From Pseudomonas sp. MYb118 (lineage in GTDB: Bacteria > Pseudomonadota > Gammaproteobacteria > Pseudomonadales > Pseudomonadaceae), in assembly GCF_040947875.1 (NCBI RefSeq), contig NZ_JBFRXN010000002.1, forward strand, positions 2,728,001-2,792,000: 64,000 nucleotides of DNA, read 5' to 3'. How positions within the stretch are numbered: the first letter of the stretch is position 1; each line of letters begins with the position of its first letter. Of the stretch, positions 1-7,940 are shown in pieces. The notes under the pieces were generated by a model. That model searched no databases. It was given only the letters and a program-made list of their open reading frames with translations, and had not been told where the DNA came from. A program made the position numbers and the translations under genes.

Positions 1-314
1 TTCAGTTCGTCGCGCAACTCGGCCAGGGGCAGGGCGCCGACTTTCAGCACGTCCATACTGTTGAGTGCCGCCAGGCCGACACGCAGGGCTTCACGCCCCA
101 AGCCGTAATGGTTGGTGGCGGTGTTCTGTTCGGCGAAACCGCTGGCGATCAGCGCCTGCAAATAGCGATGAACCTTGCTCGCCGGCATCTGCACATGTTC
201 GGCCAGGCGCGACAGGCTCGTCGAGGGCGACAACTCGGCCAGCGCCTTGAGGATGTCGGTGCCGACCTCGGCCGAGCGGACTTTCTGTTTATCGTTGCTG
301 CGCGGCGTTTCCAT
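1..314 (-). CDS. IclR-family transcriptional regulator, probably HmgR-type (5' part; runs off window start)
   Basis: The reading frame starts at the ATG complementary to 312-314 and stays open to position 1, giving 104 N-terminal residues. They contain an IclR-type winged helix-turn-helix (about residues 15-75: DILKALAELSPSTSLSRLAE, then MPASKVHRYLQAL) and the beginning of the effector domain. The gene is divergent from hmgA, and a palindromic site lies in the gap. In Pseudomonas putida HmgR, an IclR-family repressor, controls hmg genes from the divergent position, so the same role is inferred. The C-terminal ligand-binding domain lies outside the window, so the effector cannot be judged. Confidence 0.8.
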   Translation of the reverse strand, partial: METPRSNDKQKVRSAEVGTDILKALAELSPSTSLSRLAEHVQMPASKVHRYLQALIASGFAEQNTATNHYGLGREALRVGLAALNSMDVLKVGALPLAELRDEL

Positions 315-354
315 GATGGCGGTCTGATCCGTAACAAATGGGCGTCTTTATAGC

Positions 355-402
355 TTGACGGTCAATAGCGATCAAATTACGTTAAGCGTAATTGAATTAC
401 GA
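355..402. promoter_or_regulatory. hmgR-hmgA divergent control region with palindromic operator
   Basis: A perfect 7-bp inverted repeat AATTACG-TTAAG-CGTAATT lies at 375-393, followed by a third half-site ATTACG at 396-401. A -35-like TTGACG (355-360) sits inside the small palindrome TTGAC-G-GTCAA (355-365). Its expected -10 position falls inside the large palindrome, so a bound regulator would block transcription of hmgA. A site for the divergent IclR-type regulator is inferred; no binding data are available. Confidence 0.6.
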
Positions 403-478
403 TAAAAACAACCCAGGCGTGCCAGAACCTCTGCGACAGAGTGACGGGCCATTGCCTGCTCCCTGTTCAGGAGGCTCC

Positions 479-1783
479 ATGAACCTCGATTCAACGGCGC
501 CAGCGCTGGCTTATCAGTCGGGCTTCGGCAACCAATTTTCCAGCGAGGCGTTGCCCGGCGCGCTGCCGGTCGGCCAGAACTCCCCACAAAAAGCCCCCTA
601 CGGCCTGTACACCGAATTGCTGTCCGGCACCGCCTTCACCATGCCGCGTAGTGAAGCGCGACGCACCTGGATGTACCGCATCCAGCCGTCGGCCAATCAC
701 CCGGCGTTCGTCAAACTCGAGCGGCAACTGGCCGGCGGGCCGCTGGGGGAAGTGACGCCCAACCGCCTGCGCTGGAATGCCCTGGAATTGCCGACCCAGC
801 CGACCGACTTCATCGACGGCCTGATCAGCATGGCCGCCAACGGCAGCGCCGACAAACCGGCGGGCATCAGCATTCACCAGTACCTCGCCAATCAGTCGAT
901 GCAACGGGTGTTCTTCAACGCCGACGGGGAAATGCTGCTGGTGCCGCAACTGGGCCGGCTGCGCATCGTCACCGAGCTGGGGGTGCTGGAAGTCGAGCCG
1001 CTGGAAATCGCCGTGTTGCCGCGCGGGGTGAAATTCCGTGTCGAACTGCTCGACCCGCAGGCACGCGGTTACGTCGCTGAAAACCATGGCGCGCCGCTGC
1101 GCCTGCCGGACCTGGGCCCCATCGGCAGCAACGGCCTGGCCAATACGCGAGACTTCCTGGCGCCGGTCGCGCACTACGAGCACCTCACGCAACCCACCAC
1201 CCTGGTGCAGAAATTTCTCGGCCAGTTGTGGGGCTGCGAACTCGATCATTCGCCGCTCAACGTGGTCGCCTGGCACGGCAACAACGTGCCGTACAAGTAT
1301 GACCTGCGGCGCTTCAACACCATCGGCACGGTCAGCTTCGATCATCCTGACCCGTCGATCTTCACGGTACTGACTTCGCCGACCAGCGTGCATGGCCTGG
1401 CCAACCTCGATTTCGTGATCTTCCCGCCACGCTGGATGGTCGCGGAAAACACCTTCCGCCCGCCGTGGTTCCACCGCAACCTGATGAACGAATTCATGGG
1501 CCTGATCAAGGGCGAGTACGACGCCAAGGCTGAGGACTTCGTGCCTGGCGGTGCTTCGCTGCACAGCTGCATGAGTGCCCACGGCCCGGACGGCGAGACC
1601 TGTACCCGGGCGATCAACGCCGAGCTGGCCCCGGCCAAGATCGACAACACCATGGCCTTCATGTTCGAGACCAGCCAGGTGCTGCGCCCGAGCCGCTTCG
1701 CCCTCGACTGCCCGCAACTGCAACCCCGTTACGATGCTTGCTGGGCGTCGCTGCCCGCCACTTTCGACCCGACCCGGAGATAA
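479..1783 (+). CDS. hmgA: homogentisate 1,2-dioxygenase
   Basis: This cytosolic non-haem iron dioxygenase opens the ring of homogentisate to maleylacetoacetate in tyrosine/phenylalanine degradation. The protein is 434 residues, the usual length. The iron triad is visible as His332, Glu338 (WFHRNLMNE) and His368 (MSAHGPD), with the same spacing as the human enzyme ligands. The ATG at 479 is chosen because AGGAGG lies at 469-474 and the protein then begins [18 protein letters not shown]; the frame is open further upstream but lacks a ribosome site. It heads an operon with fahA (3-bp gap) and maiA. Confidence 0.97.
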   Translation: MNLDSTAPALAYQSGFGNQFSSEALPGALPVGQNSPQKAPYGLYTELLSGTAFTMPRSEARRTWMYRIQPSANHPAFVKLERQLAGGPLGEVTPNRLRWNALELPTQPTDFIDGLISMAANGSADKPAGISIHQYLANQSMQRVFFNADGEMLLVPQLGRLRIVTELGVLEVEPLEIAVLPRGVKFRVELLDPQARGYVAENHGAPLRLPDLGPIGSNGLANTRDFLAPVAHYEHLTQPTTLVQKFLGQLWGCELDHSPLNVVAWHGNNVPYKYDLRRFNTIGTVSFDHPDPSIFTVLTSPTSVHGLANLDFVIFPPRWMVAENTFRPPWFHRNLMNEFMGLIKGEYDAKAEDFVPGGASLHSCMSAHGPDGETCTRAINAELAPAKIDNTMAFMFETSQVLRPSRFALDCPQLQPRYDACWASLPATFDPTRR

Positions 1784-1786
1784 CCC

Positions 1787-3091
1787 ATGACACAGACTTC
1801 CATCACTCGCAGCTGGGTTGCTTCCGCCAACGACCATGCCGATTTCCCCCTGCAAAACCTGCCGCTGGGAGTGTTCAGCGTGAAGGGTTCGGCGCCGCGC
1901 AGCGGGGTGGCCATCGGTGAGCACATCTTCGATCTGGAGGCGGCACTGGATGTGGGGCTGTTCGAGGGGGCGGCCAAGGTCGCCGTCGAAGCCACCCGTG
2001 GCGGCCAGCTCAATGGCTTCTTCGCGCTGGGGCGTGAGGCCCGCGTGGCCCTGCGTGAACGCCTGATCGAATTGCTGCGCGAGGGCAGCACCCTGCACGG
2101 CAAGATCGAAGCCCAGGGCGCCAGGCTGCTGCCGTTGGCCGCCGATTGTGCAATGCACCTGCCGGCCAGCATCGGCGACTACACCGACTTCTACGTCGGC
2201 ATCGAGCACGCGCAAAACGTCGGCAAACTGTTCCGCCCCGATAACCCGCTGCTGCCCAACTACAAACACGTACCGATTGGCTACCACGGTCGCGCATCGA
2301 CCGTGCGCCCCTCCGGCACCGACGTTCGGCGGCCCAAGGGCCAGACCCTGCCGGCCGGCCAGAGCGAACCGACCTTCGGCCCGTGCGCGCGCCTGGATTA
2401 CGAGCTGGAGCTGGGCATCTGGATCGGCCAGGGCAACGAGATGGGCGACTCGATCGCCATCGCTGACGCCGCTGAGCACATCGCCGGTTTCTGCCTGCTC
2501 AACGACTGGTCGGCGCGCGACATCCAGGCCTGGGAATACCAGCCGCTGGGGCCGTTCCTGTCGAAGAGCTTCATCACCAGCGTTTCGCCGTGGGTGGTCA
2601 CCGCCGAAGCACTGCAGCCGTTCCGTTGTGCACAACCTGCGCGCCCGGAAGGCGACCCGCAGCCGTTGCCTTACCTGTTCGACCGTCGCGATCAGGACGC
2701 CGGTGCCCTGGACATCGAACTGGAAGTACTGCTGCTCACCGAAGGCCTGCGTGAACAGAAGCTGCCGGCCCATCGCCTGACCCTGAGCAACAGCCAGTAC
2801 ATGTACTGGACCGTGGCGCAGATGGTCGCGCACCACAGCGTCAACGGCTGTCAGTTGCAGGCCGGTGACCTGTTTGGTTCGGGCACCTTGTCGGGGCCGC
2901 AAGCGGGGCAGTTCGGCAGCCTGCTGGAAATCACCGAAGGCGGTAAAAAGCCGATCGAACTGGCCTCTGGCGAGGTGCGGAAATTCCTCGAGGATGGCGA
3001 CGAAATCATCCTGCGCGCCCGCTGCCGCCGCGAGGGTTTCGCCTCGATCGGCTTTGGCGAATGTCGCGGCAAAGTGCTGCCGGCGCGTTAA
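1787..3091 (+). CDS. fahA: fumarylacetoacetase
   Basis: This enzyme hydrolyses fumarylacetoacetate to fumarate and acetoacetate, the last step of homogentisate breakdown. The 434-residue protein has the N-terminal FAH subdomain followed by the catalytic fold. Recognisable family blocks include DYTDFYVGIEHA, YHGRASTVRPSG, the metal-site region DYELELGIWIG and the SPWVV segment. It starts 3 bp after hmgA and is followed 12 bp later by maiA, so the three are surely co-transcribed. Length and start agree with the family. Confidence 0.96.
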   Translation: MTQTSITRSWVASANDHADFPLQNLPLGVFSVKGSAPRSGVAIGEHIFDLEAALDVGLFEGAAKVAVEATRGGQLNGFFALGREARVALRERLIELLREGSTLHGKIEAQGARLLPLAADCAMHLPASIGDYTDFYVGIEHAQNVGKLFRPDNPLLPNYKHVPIGYHGRASTVRPSGTDVRRPKGQTLPAGQSEPTFGPCARLDYELELGIWIGQGNEMGDSIAIADAAEHIAGFCLLNDWSARDIQAWEYQPLGPFLSKSFITSVSPWVVTAEALQPFRCAQPARPEGDPQPLPYLFDRRDQDAGALDIELEVLLLTEGLREQKLPAHRLTLSNSQYMYWTVAQMVAHHSVNGCQLQAGDLFGSGTLSGPQAGQFGSLLEITEGGKKPIELASGEVRKFLEDGDEIILRARCRREGFASIGFGECRGKVLPAR

Positions 3092-3103
3092 GGGGAAGCG
3101 GGC

Positions 3104-3739
3104 ATGGAACTCTACACGTACTACCGTTCGACCTCGTCCTATCGGGTGCGCATTGCGCTGGCACTCAAGGGCCTGGATTACCAGGCGTTGCCGGTCAACC
3201 TCATCGCGCCTGACGGTGGCGAGCACCGCCAGCCTGCGTACCTTGCCATCAACCCGCAAGGCCGGGTGCCGGCCCTGCGCACCGATGACGGCGAGCTGCT
3301 GGTGCAGTCACCGGCGATCATCGAGTACCTGGAGGAACGTTATCCACAGGTGCCGTTGCTGCCGCAAGCCCTCGTCGCCCGCGCCCGGGCGCGCGGCGTG
3401 GCGGCGCTGATCGGTTGCGACGTGCACCCGCTGCACAACGTCAGCGTGCTCAACCGCCTGCGCCAGTCGGGGCAGGATGAAGCCCGGGTGAACGAGTGGA
3501 TCGGCCACTGGATCGGCCAGGGGCTGACGGCAGTGGAGCAGTTGATCGGCGATCAGGGCTTCTGTTTCGGCGAAACGCCCGGGCTGGCGGATGTCTACCT
3601 GATTCCGCAGTTGTATGCGGCGCAGCGCTTCAATGTGTCATTGGCGGCCTACCCGCGGATCCAGCGGGTGGCTGACTTGGCGGAACATCATCCAGCGTTC
3701 ATCAAGGCGCATCCGGCGAATCAGCCAGACACCCCCTGA
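3104..3739 (+). CDS. maiA: maleylacetoacetate isomerase (zeta-class GST)
   Basis: This glutathione-dependent enzyme isomerises maleylacetoacetate to fumarylacetoacetate, the step between HmgA and FahA. The 211-residue protein has a thioredoxin-like N-domain with the zeta-class active-site stretch STSSYRVRIAL (residues 9-19), the cis-proline region GRVPALR and the SPAIIEYLEE glutathione-binding helix. The all-helical C-domain contains the family block IGCDVHPLHN. It is the last gene of the hmg operon, ending just before a REPIN. The gene order fahA before maiA means the pathway order is not the gene order, which is common in Pseudomonas. Confidence 0.95.
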   Translation: MELYTYYRSTSSYRVRIALALKGLDYQALPVNLIAPDGGEHRQPAYLAINPQGRVPALRTDDGELLVQSPAIIEYLEERYPQVPLLPQALVARARARGVAALIGCDVHPLHNVSVLNRLRQSGQDEARVNEWIGHWIGQGLTAVEQLIGDQGFCFGETPGLADVYLIPQLYAAQRFNVSLAAYPRIQRVADLAEHHPAFIKAHPANQPDTP

Positions 3740-3758
3740 CAGACTTTGTTGATTCCCC

Positions 3759-3860
3759 CTGTGGGAGCGAGCCTGCTCGCGATGAACGCAAGGACACCGC
3801 GGAGTATCAGCGACCCCGCGTCATCGTTGACGATTATCGCGAGCAGGCTCGCTCCCACAG
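3759..3860. repeat. REPIN (inverted pair of REP palindromes)
   Basis: Two REP units face each other: CTGTGGGAGCGAGCCTGCTC near 3759 and its reverse complement ending at 3860, separated by about 55 bp of unrelated sequence. This is the typical REPIN of fluorescent pseudomonads, lying between the convergent maiA and sirB1-like genes, where it may also act as a terminator. Confidence 0.9.
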
Positions 3861-3892
3861 GAGGGGGGATGCATGCCCAGGGGGATGTGTGC

Positions 3893-4696
3893 TCAATGCA
3901 CAATGGTATTGGGCGGCAAATGCCCCAGCCGTTCCGTCAGGCGAATCCGCTGGATCGGGTCCTCGGTGAGCAGCAACGCACGCTCCAGGTCGAAGCGCTC
4001 GGCGTTGGGGCAATCCAGTCGTTGGTAGAGGCTGGCCCGGGCCAGGTAGTCGGCGGTCGTGCCGTCGCCCAGTTCGAGCACGCGCTCGGCATCAATCAAT
4101 GCGGCGATGTAGTCATCGTGGGAAAGGTACAGTTGGCGCAGGTTGCGCGACAACCGCTGCAGCATCTGCGCCGGTTCGGCCGTGACCAGGTGCTCGGCGC
4201 TGAGTTTCATGTTCGGGCCGTACTGGCGATGCAGCAGTTCGCGGCAATCGTTGGGGTACAGGCGGCGCCCGCCGCACGGGTCGAGCAGATGGTCGGCACC
4301 CGGCACACGCAGGAGGAAATGCCCGGGGAAGTTGACGCCTGCCAGCGGGATTTCCAGGCCCCTGGCCAGCTCCAGGGCAATCAGTGCCAGGGCCAGCGGT
4401 TGCCCGCGTCGGCGCTCCAGCACCTTGTCGAGCAACGCCGCCTGCGGGCGCAAGGGCGAGAAGTCGTCCTGGGCGAAACCCAGATCATTCATCCGCCGTA
4501 GCAGCGGTTGCGCCAGTTCGCTCACCGGCAGCATCGGCAAGCCATAACTGACGCGCTGTTGCAGGTCGCGAAAGTGGGCCATCACCGTCGCCGGATCCAC
4601 CTCCTTGTCGTGCTCGACGGCGATCCATAGCGCCGCTTCGAACAGCGCGGGCGGTGATCGTTGCAGGCAGTCGAAGAAATGTTGGCGAGGTGTCAT
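3893..4696 (-). CDS. SirB1-family protein (transglutaminase-like core plus TPR-like tail)
   Basis: The 267-residue protein begins MTPRQHFFDCLQ after a GGAG ribosome site; an open extension upstream (to 4813) has no such site. Residues about 90-180 match the SirB1 N-terminal transglutaminase-like region, with the stretch LERRRGQPLALALIALELAR, the segment GVNFPGHFLLRV and a downstream DPCGG. The tail (YLARASLYQRLDCPNAERFD) resembles a tetratricopeptide unit. The biochemical role of the family is not settled. It is transcribed alone, divergent from the following dehydrogenase gene. Confidence 0.85.
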   Translation of the reverse strand: MTPRQHFFDCLQRSPPALFEAALWIAVEHDKEVDPATVMAHFRDLQQRVSYGLPMLPVSELAQPLLRRMNDLGFAQDDFSPLRPQAALLDKVLERRRGQPLALALIALELARGLEIPLAGVNFPGHFLLRVPGADHLLDPCGGRRLYPNDCRELLHRQYGPNMKLSAEHLVTAEPAQMLQRLSRNLRQLYLSHDDYIAALIDAERVLELGDGTTADYLARASLYQRLDCPNAERFDLERALLLTEDPIQRIRLTERLGHLPPNTIVH

Positions 4697-4869
4697 CAAA
4701 ATCTCCGGGGAATGCCTCGTTTTAGCCTCGTCTGCGGCGTTCGTCCAGTGGCTCGCCGGGTTATGTCCGAATCCCCTGTTCGCGGCGCCGCTTATTCCGG
4801 TGCGCTTCAGCAATTTTTGGGCGCAAGCCTATACTGGCGACTACAAGAAGTGATTCGGGAGCCTTTACG

Positions 4870-5889
4870 ATGTTCGCTCTCATGCAAAGCACTCGCCTTG
4901 AATCGCTGCATCTGAGCGTCGACCCGGCGACCGGGTTGAAGGCGGTCATTGCCATTCATAACAGCCGTCTGGGGCCTGCCCTGGGCGGTTGTCGTTACCT
5001 TGCCTATCCCAGCGACGATTCTGCGGTCGCGGATGCCATTCGTCTGGCCCAGGGCATGAGTTACAAAGCCGCGCTGGCGGGCCTGGCCCAGGGTGGCGGT
5101 GTGGCGGTGATCGTCCGCCCCGCCCACGTGGAGAACCGCGGCGCATTGTTCGAAGCCTTCGGCCGTTGCATCAACCAGCTCGATGGTCGCTACATCACCG
5201 CCATCGACAGCGGCACCTCGGTGGCGGACATGGATTGCATCGCCCAGCAGACCCAGCATGTCACCAGCACCACCTCGGCGGGCGATCCGGCACCTCATGC
5301 GGCGATGGGCGTGTTCACCGGCATCCGCGCCACGGCCATGGCCCGCCTGGGTAGCGATAATCTCGAAGGCTTGCGCGTGGCGATCCAGGGCCTGGGCAAT
5401 GTCGGTTACGCGCTGGCCGAGCAACTGCACGCGGTCGGTGCCGAACTGCTGGTCAGCGACATCGACCACGGCAAGGTGCAACTGGCCATGGAACAACTCA
5501 ACGCCCACCCGATTGCCAATGATGCGTTGCTCAGTACGCCGTGTGACATCCTGGCGCCGTGCGGCCTCGGCGGCGTGCTCAACAGCCACAGCGTCTCGCA
5601 ATTGCGCTGCTCGGCGGTGGCCGGCTCGGCGAACAATCAACTGACCCATCTGGAGGTGGCCGACCAACTGGAACGGCGGGGCATCCTCTATGCGCCGGAT
5701 TACGTGATCAACTCCGGCGGGTTGATCTATGTGTCGCTCAAACACCGCGGCGAAGAGCTGGCGACGATCACCGCACACCTGTCGAAAATCAGCTCGCGGC
5801 TGACCGAGGTCTTCGCCCACGCCCAGGCGGAAAAACGCTCGCCGGCACGGGTGGCGGACGAGTTGGCGGAGAAGGTCCTGTACCGCTGA
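4870..5889 (+). CDS. leucine/phenylalanine/valine dehydrogenase family protein, catalytic Lys replaced
   Basis: The 339-residue protein has the two domains of NAD-dependent amino-acid dehydrogenases: the substrate domain (RLGPALGGCRY, MSYKAALAG, AIDSGTSVADMD) and a Rossmann domain with GLGNVGYALAE near residue 175. Family members deaminate branched-chain or aromatic amino acids. Lys66 corresponds to the substrate-binding Lys68 of leucine dehydrogenase and Asp113 to Asp115. The position of catalytic Lys80, 12 residues after Lys66, is Val78 here (GGGVAVI instead of GGGKxVI). The protein may therefore be inactive as a dehydrogenase or have another role. GGGAG precedes the ATG by 8 bp. Confidence 0.85.
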   Translation: MFALMQSTRLESLHLSVDPATGLKAVIAIHNSRLGPALGGCRYLAYPSDDSAVADAIRLAQGMSYKAALAGLAQGGGVAVIVRPAHVENRGALFEAFGRCINQLDGRYITAIDSGTSVADMDCIAQQTQHVTSTTSAGDPAPHAAMGVFTGIRATAMARLGSDNLEGLRVAIQGLGNVGYALAEQLHAVGAELLVSDIDHGKVQLAMEQLNAHPIANDALLSTPCDILAPCGLGGVLNSHSVSQLRCSAVAGSANNQLTHLEVADQLERRGILYAPDYVINSGGLIYVSLKHRGEELATITAHLSKISSRLTEVFAHAQAEKRSPARVADELAEKVLYR

Positions 5890-5913
5890 ATCCAGCCTGT
5901 GACGCCTGCATGA

Positions 5914-5947
5914 AAAAGGCCCTGAATCATTCGACTCAGGGCCTTTT
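5914..5947. terminator. bidirectional terminator between the dehydrogenase gene and yebG
   Basis: A perfect 12-bp stem AAAAGGCCCTGA / TCAGGGCCTTTT with a 10-nt loop lies between two convergent genes. It has A and T tracts on opposite sides, so it can work in both directions. Confidence 0.85.
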
Positions 5948-5962
5948 CAATTCGCGCGTCGC

Positions 5963-6307
5963 TTACTTGGGTGCTTTCGCGGCTTTGGCCGGCTTGGCTG
6001 GCGCGGGTGCTTCAGCTTCTTCAGCGACCGTTACCGGTTCTTCAATCACTTCGACCGGCGCATGGATCAGCTCGGAGAGGGCGTCCGGCTGGCTTTTGAA
6101 CGCCTTGGCAAACACCTCGCGGTTCTTCGCCATGTAGATCCCGACTTCGTCCACCTGTTGCTCGTTCAGGGACGGAACGGCTTTTTGCAACACTTCAGCC
6201 AGCAACTCGGCCAGCTCGAGCATTTTGTCATGACGGTCAGCTTCGGCTTTATCCATGAACAAGCGCTCCAGATCTCGGCTGCTGCGGTATACCACTTCGA
6301 CGGCCAT
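5963..6307 (-). CDS. yebG: YebG-family SOS-response protein
   Basis: The 114-residue protein begins MAVEVVYRSSRDLERLFMDK after a GAGGTG ribosome site and carries the YebG core (EADRHDKMLELAELLAEVLQ, residues about 22-41). A low-complexity tail rich in Ala, Glu, Pro and Lys ends in repeated PAKAAKA units. YebG is a LexA-regulated DNA-damage protein in enterobacteria, and its precise function is not known. A perfect LexA box lies 44 bp upstream of the start codon, so SOS control is well supported. The Ala/Lys/Pro tail is longer than in Escherichia coli and may bind nucleic acid; that is only an inference. Confidence 0.9.
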   Translation of the reverse strand: MAVEVVYRSSRDLERLFMDKAEADRHDKMLELAELLAEVLQKAVPSLNEQQVDEVGIYMAKNREVFAKAFKSQPDALSELIHAPVEVIEEPVTVAEEAEAPAPAKPAKAAKAPK

Positions 6308-6350
6308 TCACCACCTCACATGCCTTCACGATAGTTGTCTGTTTCGACTA

Positions 6351-6366
6351 CTGTATCTATATACAG
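6351..6366. promoter_or_regulatory. LexA (SOS) box upstream of yebG
   Basis: CTGTATCTATATACAG matches the LexA consensus CTGT-(AT)n-ACAG at all defined positions (CTG-N10-CAG). It lies 44-59 bp upstream of the yebG start codon, within the expected promoter. Confidence 0.88.
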
Positions 6367-6618
6367 CGAAAAGCATAAGCCAATCCCTGCGTTTTGGATA
6401 GCCCCAGAGTAGTGGCCTTTTAATGCAGTGGCTTTTCAATGTAGCCCCAAATCTCGATTTGTCAGCCACCAGGATGGGTGCGACCAAACGCCACGGCGCG
6501 CGTTCACGGGGCGCTCGCCATCATGTGGCGGGCGTTCCTGGCCTTTTTTCTGCATGCAGAACAACCGTCACGTCCAACCCGCATCATCCGCTCCCATCGA
6601 GCTAAGGAAAGAAACATC

Positions 6619-7119
6619 GTGAAAATCAACTGGGCCGAAAAACTGCGGCAGAACGTGCATGAACTGGCCGAGTCCCTGGGCAACCTGTTCGTCGAGAGCT
6701 TTCACTACCTGGCGCTGTTCGCCATTGGTGCGGTGACCGCGTGGGCCGCGGTGATGGAGTTCCTGGGGATGCTCGAAAAAGGGCACATCAAGATCGACGA
6801 CATTCTGTTGCTGTTCATCTACCTGGAATTGGGGGCCATGGTCGGGATTTATTTCAAGACCAACCACATGCCCGTGCGCTTCCTGATCTATGTGGCCATC
6901 ACGGCGCTGACCCGCTTGCTGATTTCCAACGTGTCACATCACAACCCGCCGGACCTGGGGATCATCTACCTGTGTGGCGGCATTCTGCTGCTGGCGTTCG
7001 CGATTCTGGTGGTGCGCTACGCCTCGTCGCAATTCCCTTCGGTGAAGATCGAGCACCCGCAACGCAAGGTCGGTGCGGGTTCAGGCGAACACCCGGAAGT
7101 GGAAAAAGGCGAACTCTAA
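6619..7119 (+). CDS. PsiE-family (phosphate-starvation-inducible) membrane protein
   Basis: The start is the GTG at 6619 (VKINWAEKLRQNVHEL), preceded by AAGGAAAG; longer upstream forms have no ribosome site and read like non-coding sequence. The 166-residue product has four probable membrane helices (YLALFAIGAVTAWAAVMEFL; ILLLFIYLELGAMVGIYF; FLIYVAITALTRLLI; IIYLCGGILLLAFAILVVRY), as in PsiE, whose function is unknown. No clear Pho box was seen in the 300 bp upstream, so phosphate control is not shown here. Its last 4 bp overlap the end of the convergent DUF3509 gene. Confidence 0.8.
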   Translation: MKINWAEKLRQNVHELAESLGNLFVESFHYLALFAIGAVTAWAAVMEFLGMLEKGHIKIDDILLLFIYLELGAMVGIYFKTNHMPVRFLIYVAITALTRLLISNVSHHNPPDLGIIYLCGGILLLAFAILVVRYASSQFPSVKIEHPQRKVGAGSGEHPEVEKGEL

Positions 7120-7433
7120 AAGCGCATGGCTGGCCGTTGCTGCCCTTTGGCGGGCGGTGGCGGCAGGCTGCGACTGTCACTGTCGGTCATGGCTTCAAGG
7201 ATGGTCAGGGCGCTGTGGCCCTGTTCGATGGCAATGCCGAACTGAATGCTCTGCACCAGGCGCTTGAGGCGTTTGGGGTCATTGCGCTGATCGCTGCTGA
7301 TCATCCTCTTGGCGACGATGCGCCCATTGTTGGACAGGGTCAGCATGATGCTGCCGTCCAGCCCCTGAATGCTCAGGTTGATCTGGTAGTCCGGCGCGAA
7401 TGCATCGGTAATCAATTGAAATGGGTTGTCCAT
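7116..7433 (-). CDS. DUF3509 domain-containing protein
   Basis: The 105-residue protein (MDNPFQLITDAFAPDYQINL...) corresponds to the small DUF3509 family that is nearly restricted to Pseudomonas. It has a short beta-rich N-half (NLSIQGLDGSIMLTLSNNGR) followed by a basic helical segment (DQRNDPKRLKRLVQSIQFG) and a proline-rich tail. No signal peptide or membrane helix is visible, so it is probably cytosolic. Function is unknown. It ends inside the last codon of the convergent PsiE-family gene. Confidence 0.82.
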   Translation of the reverse strand: MDNPFQLITDAFAPDYQINLSIQGLDGSIMLTLSNNGRIVAKRMISSDQRNDPKRLKRLVQSIQFGIAIEQGHSALTILEAMTDSDSRSLPPPPAKGQQRPAMRF

Positions 7434-7699
7434 GATGCGTCACCGCCTGAATTGAACGTGCAGTTGTTGACCGGTCATGAGCAAGTTGGTTCGCAACTCC
7501 GGACCATCGGATACTCTGCAAGCCCCATGCCGCCCTTCGGCCTTGATACTCCCTGTGGGAGCGAGCCTGCTCGCGATGAACGCCAGGACGACGCGGACTA
7601 AAGGGACAAACGCAAGGCTCGACCACTCATCGCCTACCTCGATTCATAGGCATTCGATGCGCGAAGTGAACGCCCGATTCGGGGCAGGAGGTGAGTTCG
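7434..7699. other. intergenic region upstream of DUF3509 gene and leader ORF
   Basis: This stretch holds the DUF3509 promoter region (not identifiable by motif) and one solitary REP unit. No larger gene is credible here: an open plus-strand frame across it merely translates the REP. Confidence 0.5.
7553..7577 (+). repeat. single REP element
   Basis: One copy of the GGAGCGAGCCTGCTCGC palindrome preceded by CTGTG and followed by GAT. No partner in opposite orientation is seen within 150 bp, so this is a REP singlet. Confidence 0.85.
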
Positions 7700-7744
7700 A
7701 TGAGCGCTGGCAGGGCAGCGAATGTGAGCAATTATGACAAGTAA
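7700..7744 (+). CDS. putative 14-aa leader peptide upstream of hpf-like gene
   Basis: An ideal ribosome site AGGAGG (7686-7691) stands 8 bp before an ATG that opens a 14-codon ORF (MSAGRAANVSNYDK, stop TAA). No homologous protein is recognised. The first codons (AGCGCTGG, 7703-7710) are exactly complementary to CCAGCGCT at 7771-7778, which is followed by a short T run. That suggests a leader/attenuator for the gene starting at 7941. It could also be a vestige of a lost gene. Translation is inferred only from the strong ribosome site. Confidence 0.4.
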   Translation: MSAGRAANVSNYDK

Positions 7745-7940
7745 GTGAAGCGACCCAACTCCCGACCTTACCAGCGCTTTTGCCCGTTGTCCGGCTTTTT
7801 TTGCTACTGAAAAATTATCTTTTTTTAGGGGTTGAAATGTTCTGCGCGCAGACCGATTGTGTAAGCAAGAGGTCACGGTGATGACGCCCAAGGGCCAGCC
7901 GAGCGGCCTCTCGCGAGCTAGCTGAAATAAGGGATGAACT

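Noticed and set aside
491..3259. Very long open frame (922 codons) opposite hmgA-fahA
   Set aside because: It is the mirror of high-GC third codon positions in hmgA and fahA, spans two real genes, and has no ribosome site or recognisable domains.
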